Positions 15,136 through 21,461 of a DNA stretch of 27,878 nucleotides are shown here, piece after piece. Every line of letters starts with the position of its first letter. The first letter of the stretch is position 1. The notes beneath the pieces were generated by a model that did not search any database, had not been told where the DNA came from, and saw only the letters and a program-made list of their open reading frames with translations. Source of the stretch: Devosia sp. (GTDB taxonomy: Bacteria > Pseudomonadota > Alphaproteobacteria > Rhizobiales > Devosiaceae); NCBI GenBank assembly GCA_028290225.1, contig JAQGKH010000227.1, forward strand, positions 1 through 27,878. The letters are read 5' to 3'. The position numbers and the translations under genes were made by a program.

Positions 15136-16620
15136 TCAGCAGCCGGAAAGCTTCATTTCGCGGATCATCAGCTTGGCGTCGCGGCGTGGATTCCAGTCCA
15201 GCCGCTCGGACAGGCCGTAGATGTCCTCGATATTGACCAGCGGTACCAGATAGTCGCGTTCGTTGGCATAGGCCGTGATCTTGGCATAGAGCGCCGCCCG
15301 CTGTTCTGGGTCGATCTCGGCTACAGCCTCGTTGATCCAGGCCGCCAGTTCCGCGTCGGAATTGGAGGCTGCCCCGCTCCCCGCTTGGTAGGCGAAGGTG
15401 GTTTCGCGGCTGGCATCGAGCAATTCGTTGGAATTGACCACCAGCACCGAATCCGGCCGGACGTCCTTGCTGAACAGGCGGGACAGGAACTGGCCCCATT
15501 CCTCGATCTCGACATTGACGGTCAGGCCGGTCTCGCCCCAATAGGCGGCAACCGCCTCGAGCATTTCGCGGTCCTTGAGCCAGCGGCCCGACTGACCCAA
15601 AAGGGTAATGGTTTTCCCGGTGGCGCCGGCATCCTCAACCAGCTTGCGCGCGGCCTCAGGATCATACTCGTAGAACGGCAGGTCCTTGTTGAAGCCGAAG
15701 GCGGCAGGATTGACCAGCTGCCCCTGGGCCGGATCGGCATAGCCGCCGAAAATGCTCTCCGCAATGGCCTCGCGGTCGATGGCAAGGTTGAGGGCGCGGC
15801 GCACTTCGGGAATGGCCGTCACGCCGGTGTCGGTCGCAAGGATAATGACCGGGGTTTCCAGCCCTTCGACGGCCACGGCCTTGGGCACCGAGCTGACGAA
15901 TTCAGGTAGCAGGTTGACGATCAGGTCGAGCTCGCCGGCCAAAAGGCCCGAGAGGCGAGTGCCCGGCTCGCCCACGAAGCGCATGGTGGCATTTTGCACG
16001 CAGACCTTGCCCCCCCAGTAGTCGGCATTGGCTTCGAGTTGGATCTCCGAGCCGCGCTGCCAGCTGACGAACTTGTAGGGCCCGGTACCGACCGGCACTT
16101 CAGCCACCGCCGGATCGGTGACATAGGAGGCCGGCAGCATCTTCATCCAGTACATGCGGGAAGGCAGCATCGGATCGGGACCAGTGGTGGTGATGCGAAC
16201 GGTCAGGTCATCCACTGCTTGGGCGCCGCTGATCGTGCCGAAATAGGCAAGCTGCTCGGAATTGAAGGCGGGGTCGATGACGCGCTGGATGCTGGCAACC
16301 ACGGCATGGGCATTGAATGCCTCGCCATTGTGGAAGGTGATGCCATCGCGAAGCTTGAATTCCCAGGTGGTTGGATCGATCTGCACCGGTAGTTCGGCAG
16401 CCAAGCCTGGAACCAGTTCGCCATCGGGCAGCCGCTGCATCAGGGTTTCATAGATGTTGTCGCTGACGGCGCGCTCAGCGCCATCCTCGCGCGCCTGGGG
16501 ATCCAAGGTCGACGGCTCGGCACTCAGGGCGATCGTGATATCCTGAGCGTTGGAAAAACTGGTTGAGGCCAGCAACAGCCCCATACCGACGGCACCTAGC
16601 AGAAATCTGTTCAGCTTCAT
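15136..16620 (-). CDS. ABC transporter substrate-binding protein, family 5 (peptide/nickel type)
   Basis: Periplasmic binding protein of 494 aa with a Sec signal peptide (MKLNRFLLGAVGMGLLLAS, cleavage near SNA-QD). It shows family-5 landmarks: EPSTLDPQAREDGAERAVSD near the mature start, TWEFKLRDGITFHNGEAFNA around residue 90, and VRRALNLAIDREAIAESIFGG in the second lobe. I took ATG 16620, with GGGAG about 10 nt upstream, over the ATG at 16638 because it places the signal peptide at the very N-terminus. Family-5 proteins bind peptides, opines, sugars, nickel chelates and other organics. The MarR half-site about 100 bp upstream suggests a pathway-linked ligand, perhaps a pyridine carboxylate or a conjugate, but that is inference. 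Confidence 0.92.
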   Translation of the reverse strand: MKLNRFLLGAVGMGLLLASTSFSNAQDITIALSAEPSTLDPQAREDGAERAVSDNIYETLMQRLPDGELVPGLAAELPVQIDPTTWEFKLRDGITFHNGEAFNAHAVVASIQRVIDPAFNSEQLAYFGTISGAQAVDDLTVRITTTGPDPMLPSRMYWMKMLPASYVTDPAVAEVPVGTGPYKFVSWQRGSEIQLEANADYWGGKVCVQNATMRFVGEPGTRLSGLLAGELDLIVNLLPEFVSSVPKAVAVEGLETPVIILATDTGVTAIPEVRRALNLAIDREAIAESIFGGYADPAQGQLVNPAAFGFNKDLPFYEYDPEAARKLVEDAGATGKTITLLGQSGRWLKDREMLEAVAAYWGETGLTVNVEIEEWGQFLSRLFSKDVRPDSVLVVNSNELLDASRETTFAYQAGSGAASNSDAELAAWINEAVAEIDPEQRAALYAKITAYANERDYLVPLVNIEDIYGLSERLDWNPRRDAKLMIREMKLSGC

Positions 16621-16717
16621 TAGATCTGGACTCCCCATGCATTTGTCGTCGATCTGGGGCCGCTGCCCTCATCTCGATGTGCCAACTGTGTGACGCGCAT
16701 CCGCACCCGTCAAGCAG

Positions 16718-16735
16718 TTAATCAGTATACCCCTC
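16718..16735. promoter_or_regulatory. Candidate MarR operator 3 (half-site), upstream of the ABC importer operon
   Basis: TTAATCAGTATACCCCTC keeps one arm and the centre of the palindrome (TCAGTATAC), while the other arm is degraded. It lies about 100 bp upstream of the binding-protein gene. On the minus strand it contains TATACT, a possible -10 box. Being half conserved, it may be a weak site. Confidence 0.55.
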
Positions 16736-16861
16736 AATTTTTGCTATGAATTTGTACGCCGCCTAAAATCTAGGCTCATTGGCATAAAACTTATCCATTG
16801 CAGGGGTTTGCGGACGCCCTGCAAGATACCGCAAATCGAAAATTCTGCACCAGAGACATGA

Positions 16862-16905
16862 CCTTAAAAATCTGCCAGGCCAAATGCGGCCTGGTCGATT
16901 TTAGG
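16862..16905 (-). terminator. Rho-independent terminator of the nicEDXF operon
   Basis: Immediately after the nicF stop, the minus strand carries a perfect 7-bp stem CCAGGCC/GGCCTGG (16888-16894 and 16875-16881) with a 6-nt loop. It is followed a few bases later by a run of five T. Outer A-rich and T-rich flanks extend the pairing, so it could also act on transcripts from the other strand. Confidence 0.8.
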
Positions 16906-17538
16906 TCAGTCCGGCGACGGCAGTCCGATGAGCCAGTCATGCACGTCGTCTGCATCGGTCACATCGCCATATTTTTGCGCAATGTCATAAAGATTGGCGT
17001 CATGGGGCGCCTGCGCCCGATCGGCACAGCAATCGCGTGGCACCAGCACGTGAAAACCCGACTGCACTGCATCCACCACCGAGGCGCGCACGCAGCCCGA
17101 CGTCGTCGCGCCAGTGACGATCAGCGTGTCCACGCCGGCCCCGGCCAACAGCGCCGCAAGCCCTGTGCCATGAAACGCCGAGGCGCCTTTTTTCTCGATG
17201 ATGGCATCGACCGGCTGGACGCCGGTCGCCCTGTCAATCTCCACCAGCCGCGTGCCCTTGACCAACGCCGCCATGCCCGGGGCCTTCTTGAGCCAGGGCA
17301 GCAGCCCCAGTTCTCCCGCATGAAAGGCGATGGTGGTATAGATTACCGGAAAGTTCTTGGAGCGCGCCAGGTCAGTCAGCCGGCGAGTGGCGGCGATCTG
17401 CGCTGCCATTGTTGCGGCGGTCGGGTAGCGCGTATCGGTAAAGCCATAGCTGAAATCCACCACGAGGATGGCGGGCCGGCTGCCGCGCGGAACGGCCCGG
17501 CCAAAGCCAGCGGCGGAATAGACTTCAGCTTGCGACAT
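16906..17538 (-). CDS. nicF: Maleamate amidohydrolase (isochorismatase-like cysteine hydrolase)
   Basis: A 210-aa cytoplasmic cysteine hydrolase of the isochorismatase superfamily that should convert maleamate to maleate and ammonia. The catalytic triad is visible as Asp28 (AILVVDFSYGF), Lys117 (IEKKGASAFHGTGL) and Cys149 (VTGATTSGCVRASVVDA). The preceding-loop pattern is that of the N-carbamoylsarcosine amidase/NicF group. ATG 17538 has GGAGAA five bases upstream. It is the last gene of a four-gene operon with nicX, nicD and nicE, which together make the assignment firm. By fold alone it could be another amidase. Confidence 0.87.
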   Translation of the reverse strand: MSQAEVYSAAGFGRAVPRGSRPAILVVDFSYGFTDTRYPTAATMAAQIAATRRLTDLARSKNFPVIYTTIAFHAGELGLLPWLKKAPGMAALVKGTRLVEIDRATGVQPVDAIIEKKGASAFHGTGLAALLAGAGVDTLIVTGATTSGCVRASVVDAVQSGFHVLVPRDCCADRAQAPHDANLYDIAQKYGDVTDADDVHDWLIGLPSPD

Positions 17539-17561
17539 GCGGGTTCTCCGAAAGGGATTGC

Positions 17562-17585
17562 GCGGCCCGCCATCGAGCGGGCCGC
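17562..17585 (-). promoter_or_regulatory. Perfect 9-bp GC hairpin between nicX and nicF
   Basis: GCGGCCCGC (17562-17570) and GCGGGCCGC (17577-17585) pair perfectly around a 6-nt loop in the 53-nt gap between nicX and nicF. No T-run follows in the transcribed direction, so it is probably not a terminator. It may stabilise or process the mRNA, or set the nicF level. Confidence 0.55.
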
Positions 17586-17591
17586 TAGCGG

Positions 17592-18620
17592 TCAGCGAGA
17601 GACCTGGATCTCTTTGACCACGATGTCGCCATCCACCACGATCGCCTTGTCGTCCAGGAACAGCGAGCAGTTGCGCATGGGGATGTCGAGATGGCAGGCC
17701 GTGTCGTTCGGACCGCCCAGCTCATTGTTCGGGCCGGTCGAAAACATCACATTGCCGTAGAAGCTGCGGGGCTCCATGCCCATGCCGCCCGGAAATTCGC
17801 CGGGCACCATGCTGTGCCACTTGGCATGCGGGTTCATGCCCCAGCCCACATGGCTCATGCCGTTGCCGCGCTTGTCGTTGAACGCTTGCATGTAGGACTT
17901 GACCAGTTCGCTATCGAGGCCCCCGCGAATGTCGACGATCCAGCCCTTCTCGATCGTGTAGGTGATCGGCTCGCGCACATAGATGTTCTGGGGCAGCAGA
18001 ATATCGCCTGGCGCTACCACGATCTGCCCGTCCACACCGTCATCATCGCCGCCGGTGAACACGAAGCCAGAGGGCCAGTGGTCCCAGCGGCCCGGCTCGT
18101 CGGTGCAGGCATATTCGGCCACTGCGGGATAGGTATTGAGCTTGTAGGTCACGTCCGTGCCATGCGACGACGTAATGCGCATCACCTTGGCCTGGTCGAG
18201 CATGTCGGCGGCAATGGTCACCTTCTCGCGCAATTCCGGATAGGGCATCATCCGGGCCAGGAGTTCGGGCGGCTCGACCGCGGTCAGGATGCGCGTTCCC
18301 GCAGCCTGGATGGCGAACTGTTCCGGCGAGAACAGCAGAAACACGCAATCGATCAGCATATCGCAATTCTTGAGCGCCTCGACGGCTTCGGGCAGCGCCG
18401 CCAGCCCGGTCACGCCTACATTCCAGCCGCCGGTCGGCAGGGGCGCCGGCAGGCGCATGTGATACATGCGGGCGCCCAGTCGCTGGCCGGCGGCCATGAA
18501 GGCATCCGCATAATCCAGCCGGTCATTGCCCTGAGTCAGCACGATGAGCTTTTCGCCCTCGTGGACCCCCGACATTTTCAGCTGGTGGAGGCAGATTTCG
18601 GCGAAGCTTGCTTGATCCAT
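17592..18620 (-). CDS. nicX: 2,5-dihydroxypyridine 5,6-dioxygenase
   Basis: Ring-cleaving dioxygenase of 342 aa that opens 2,5-dihydroxypyridine to N-formylmaleamate with Fe(II) and O2. The fold is that of the aminopeptidase T (M29) family, not a classical extradiol enzyme. The candidate iron ligands are His257 (GMSHVGWG), His310 and Asp312 (CHLDIPMRN). Their spacing (53 and 2 residues) equals that I remember for His265, His318 and Asp320 of Pseudomonas putida NicX. The block EYACTDEPGRWDHWPSGF is also characteristic. ATG 18620 has GGAG eight bases upstream. In the middle of the nicEDXF operon, it defines the pathway. Confidence 0.92.
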   Translation of the reverse strand: MDQASFAEICLHQLKMSGVHEGEKLIVLTQGNDRLDYADAFMAAGQRLGARMYHMRLPAPLPTGGWNVGVTGLAALPEAVEALKNCDMLIDCVFLLFSPEQFAIQAAGTRILTAVEPPELLARMMPYPELREKVTIAADMLDQAKVMRITSSHGTDVTYKLNTYPAVAEYACTDEPGRWDHWPSGFVFTGGDDDGVDGQIVVAPGDILLPQNIYVREPITYTIEKGWIVDIRGGLDSELVKSYMQAFNDKRGNGMSHVGWGMNPHAKWHSMVPGEFPGGMGMEPRSFYGNVMFSTGPNNELGGPNDTACHLDIPMRNCSLFLDDKAIVVDGDIVVKEIQVSR

Positions 18621-18643
18621 GTCCGATGCTCCTTTGATCTAGG

Positions 18644-19429
18644 CTAGACGGAAAAATCCATGACCGCGGCGAGGAATCCCTCAAGGTCATCCCAGGGGAT
18701 CATGTGGCCGGCGCCTGCGACGCGACGAGTCTCGATCTGCGGCGCCAGTCGCTGGATTTCGGCGACGTCTTCGGGGAGCACCACCGTTGCGGCCCCGGCC
18801 GTGACCAGCCGCATGCGCAGGCGCAATTGTGCCAGGTCCGCGTGAATGTCATCGGTATGGAAGCCGTCGAAGGCGGTGCGGATCGCGCCCCAGGCGCAGG
18901 TATGCAGCCACTCGGTTCGCAAGGCGACCTGCTCGTCGGTCCAGGTCGGGCAGAATTTGCGCATCTCCTCGAGCGTGCAGCCGCGCTCCGCCAGCCGGAT
19001 GGAGTCGCCGTACCAGGCCCAGTTGGCAGGATAAGGTCGCCGGTTCGGGCCGGAAACAGGCGGATCGACCAGGATCAGGCCGGACAGCGAATCGGGCGCC
19101 AGTCGGGCCGCGCGGATGCCGATCCGGGCGCCCATCGAATGGCCGAGCAGGATCGGACGCTCCATGCCCAAGGCTACCGCAACTGCATCAGCCGCCAGCG
19201 CATCTAGCGTATAGTCGAGGTCTCCAGCCTGGCTGAGCCCCCGGCCGCGCACGTCCAGCACATGGACGTCGAACTTCTCGGCCAGTCGCTCGGCGACGAA
19301 ATTCCAGGTGATGGCCGGCGAAGTGATGCCCGGCACCAGCAGCATTTGCCGCCCGGGCCCGGCGTGATGCAACAGGTGCTGCCTGATCCCATTGGCGTGA
19401 AGATTGTAGCCGCGCACTGGCGGCGCCAT
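18644..19429 (-). CDS. nicD: N-formylmaleamate deformylase (alpha/beta hydrolase)
   Basis: A 261-aa alpha/beta hydrolase expected to split N-formylmaleamate into maleamate and formate. The nucleophile elbow LLGHSMGARIG has Ser98, the acid is Asp122 (LILVDPPVSG) and the base His242 (VAGAGHMIPWDD). The Ser-Asp (24) and Ser-His (144) spacings equal those I remember for NicD (Ser101, Asp125, His245). The acid early after strand 6 is unusual among alpha/beta hydrolases. I chose ATG 19429, one base after the nicE stop (TGAGATG). An upstream start at 19483 would overlap nicE by 53 nt and add a poor N-terminus. Confidence 0.88.
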   Translation of the reverse strand: MAPPVRGYNLHANGIRQHLLHHAGPGRQMLLVPGITSPAITWNFVAERLAEKFDVHVLDVRGRGLSQAGDLDYTLDALAADAVAVALGMERPILLGHSMGARIGIRAARLAPDSLSGLILVDPPVSGPNRRPYPANWAWYGDSIRLAERGCTLEEMRKFCPTWTDEQVALRTEWLHTCAWGAIRTAFDGFHTDDIHADLAQLRLRMRLVTAGAATVVLPEDVAEIQRLAPQIETRRVAGAGHMIPWDDLEGFLAAVMDFSV

Positions 19430-19430
19430 C

Positions 19431-20180
19431 TCAATAGGCACCCGACAGCAGCGCCCCGCCACCGGGAACGCGCGTGTCGACATTGAGGGCGCGCAGCATC
19501 TGCCAGGTGGTCGCGATGGCCGCGGTGATTACCGGCTTGCCCGACTGCGCCTCCACGATCGGCACCGCCGCGAGCGAAGGCATCTGCACGCAGGCCGACA
19601 GCACGATGGCATCCACATCGTCGGTTTTCATCGAAGCCACGATAGCGGGCAGGTTCATCGGATCGTGCGCGGCGACCTTGAGATTGTCGGAAATCTCCAG
19701 CGCCCGCCAATCCGCCACCTCGATGCCCTCGTGGCGGATATAGCCGACCACCATTTCGGCGAGCGGCTTCATATAGGGCGTTACCACTGCGACCCGTTTG
19801 GCGCCGATCGCATGCATAGCCTCAATCAGCGCTCCTGCCGAGGTGATGACCGGCGCCGGCGCTCCATTATCCTCGGCCACCTTGGCCAGCCTTTCGGCCG
19901 AAGCGCGGTGATAGCCATGTCCCATCGACATGATGGCCACCAGGCACGCATAGCCCATGACGTCGACGCGGGCATCACTGAGCTCGAGCGCGCAGCGGTC
20001 GCTGTCGCCATCCATGCGCGCCAGCTCTTCCCTGGTCACATGCTTCATGCGCATGCGTGAGGAATGAAAGGTGAAGCGTTCGTCGCCCACCGTCTCGCGC
20101 GACCGCAGCAGAGTCGGGATCTCCGTCTCCATCGTGACATTGGAACTGGGGACGATCTGCCCGACCTTGAAACGCTGCAT
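19431..20180 (-). CDS. nicE: Maleate cis-trans isomerase (Asp/Glu racemase superfamily)
   Basis: A 249-aa cytoplasmic enzyme that isomerises maleate to fumarate, feeding the TCA cycle. It has two catalytic cysteines, Cys79 (DVMGYACLVAIMS) and Cys197 (AIVLSACVQMPS), in the two halves of the racemase-like fold. Both lie three residues before the positions I remember for NicE/MaiA (82 and 200). The N-terminus QRFKVGQIVPSSNVTMETEIP is typical of maleate isomerases. ATG 20180 has GGAG six bases upstream. The ATG at 20201 is disfavoured and would overlap the probable operator. It is the first gene of the lower-pathway operon, divergent from tetR. Confidence 0.92.
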   Translation of the reverse strand: MQRFKVGQIVPSSNVTMETEIPTLLRSRETVGDERFTFHSSRMRMKHVTREELARMDGDSDRCALELSDARVDVMGYACLVAIMSMGHGYHRASAERLAKVAEDNGAPAPVITSAGALIEAMHAIGAKRVAVVTPYMKPLAEMVVGYIRHEGIEVADWRALEISDNLKVAAHDPMNLPAIVASMKTDDVDAIVLSACVQMPSLAAVPIVEAQSGKPVITAAIATTWQMLRALNVDTRVPGGGALLSGAY

Positions 20181-20209
20181 GGCTTGCTCCTTTATTCTCA
20201 ACAGGCATA

Positions 20210-20229
20210 ATTATTCCGATGAAGAATAT
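20210..20229. promoter_or_regulatory. Candidate TetR operator A, upstream of nicE
   Basis: A 20-bp motif ATTATTCNNNTGAAGAWTAT lies 30-49 nt upstream of the nicE start. A second copy sits at 20380-20399 upstream of tetR, with 16 of 20 positions fixed. The halves ATTATTC and GAAGAATAT are imperfect inverted repeats, as expected for a TetR dimer. Confidence 0.65.
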
Positions 20230-20379
20230 CAAGCGGGTTTTTGGAAGGGACACGTGTCACCGCATTAAACATCCCTGTCGAGCCACAAGACCCGCCACAA
20301 GCAGGTGCCCCCAAGGTGCAAGAACCCCCGATATGATTCCTCCCGCGCCGCCACCGCCTGCCCCTGATGTCGCTGGTTT

Positions 20380-20399
20380 ATTATTCGCCTGAAGATTAT
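20380..20399. promoter_or_regulatory. Candidate TetR operator B, upstream of tetR
   Basis: Second copy of ATTATTCNNNTGAAGAWTAT, about 62-82 nt upstream of the tetR start. It matches site A outside the three-base spacer except one A/T change. Flanking TTAT and ATAA extend the symmetry. It fits autoregulation plus control of the divergent nic operon. Confidence 0.65.
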
Positions 20400-20461
20400 A
20401 AGCGCCTTGTCAGCACCCTCGGATTAGGGAAGAAACAGGCCCAGTTTACCCGGAGCATGAC

Positions 20462-21124
20462 ATGAGCAAGCCGTCGCCCCGGCGCGGACCCGGACGGCCC
20501 AAGGACGACGGCGAACTGCGCGAACGCATTGTCGACCAAGCCGAGCTGGCCTTTGCCGAGCGCGGTTTTGCCGGCACCAGCCTGCGCGACGTGGCTGCCC
20601 AGGCCGGCGTCAACCAGGCGCTGATCCGCTATTATTTCGGCAGCAAGCAGGACCTGTTCGACGAGGTGTTCCGGCGCAAGGGCAGCTCCATTTCCGGACG
20701 CCGCCATGTGCTGCTCGACCAATTGCTCGCCCGGCCCGAAACGCCCGGCGTCGCCCAAATCATCCGCGCCTATCTGCAGCCGCAATGGGACATGAAGAAC
20801 AGTGGCCCTGCCGGCGCCGCCTTTGTCCGCCTGCAGGCCCGGCTTCATGCCGAGCCGGAAGAACACGCCCTGCGGCTGCGGCGCGAAGTCTATGACGCTT
20901 CCGTGCTGCGCTATATCCAGGCTCTGTCCGCCATCCTGCCCGCCATTCCCCGCGCCACCATCAGCATGCGAATGGCCTTTCTCGTGGGCACATATCTGTT
21001 CATGCTCAACGATCTCGGCCGGCTCAACGATCTCACCGAGGGCCAGATCGGCGAGCTCGACAGCGAAACCATCCTCGAGGACATGGTGCGCTTCTTGTCC
21101 GCCGGGATCAGTGCCGCCGTCTGA
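20462..21124 (+). CDS. TetR/AcrR-family transcriptional regulator
   Basis: A 220-aa one-component regulator. A basic N-terminus (SKPSPRRGPGRPKDD) precedes a TetR helix-turn-helix at about residues 20-65 (IVDQAELAFAERGFAGTSLR, DVAAQAGVNQALIRYYFGSK). The rest is an all-helical ligand and dimer domain with no known signature. ATG 20462 has GGAG six bases upstream. It is divergent from nicEDXF and shares with it a region of 281 bp that holds two copies of a common motif. It therefore probably represses both units until a pathway intermediate binds. The inducer cannot be read from sequence. Confidence 0.9.
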   Translation: MSKPSPRRGPGRPKDDGELRERIVDQAELAFAERGFAGTSLRDVAAQAGVNQALIRYYFGSKQDLFDEVFRRKGSSISGRRHVLLDQLLARPETPGVAQIIRAYLQPQWDMKNSGPAGAAFVRLQARLHAEPEEHALRLRREVYDASVLRYIQALSAILPAIPRATISMRMAFLVGTYLFMLNDLGRLNDLTEGQIGELDSETILEDMVRFLSAGISAAV

Positions 21125-21461
21125 CGTCGCAGCATTCCCGCAAATTCCACCGAGATTTTTCCGGGATATCAGGCACCGACACTGGCGATGATGCTCATGA
21201 AGGGCTGCGCGATATCAACAACGTCGAGCCGCCATCGATACCCAGCACACATCGTGGTGGCCGACTCGCTGACGAGGGAAGCCATGATCGTTCGTTAGCT
21301 GACCTACCCTCCCAGGTGAGCCGCACGCTAAAACAGCTTCTGCCATTAACTCGCTGTTAGCCATTAACCCGTTGGAGATTAACTTTAGCCGGTGGCGGCG
21401 ATAACCAACTTGCTTTAAGAGCGAAGTGACCGCAGCGCCTAAAAATTCGTGGAGATCTCCA
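21125..21461. other. Intergenic region of about 337 bp between tetR and the autotransporter gene
   Basis: No gene is evident. The right half is TTAA-rich, with GCCATTAAC at 21342-21350 and 21360-21368 and GATTAAC at 21377-21383, described separately as a CtrA-like region. The promoter of the autotransporter gene is expected here. No convincing terminator was found after tetR. Confidence 0.4.
21342..21383 (+). promoter_or_regulatory. TTAA repeats resembling CtrA boxes upstream of the autotransporter gene
   Basis: TTAA at 21346 and TTAG at 21357 are separated by 7 nt. This matches the alphaproteobacterial CtrA consensus TTAA-N7-TTAA with one mismatch. TTAGCCAT (21357-21364) is one base from the TTAACCAT half-site. 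Two more TTAAC copies follow. This region is 80-120 bp upstream of the likely GTG start. Confidence 0.35.

Noticed and set aside
14204..15541. Longer version of the OppB-type permease starting at 15541
   Set aside because: The extension is a shadow of the binding-protein gene; the MTKFLLHRL start at 15124 is the family N-terminus.
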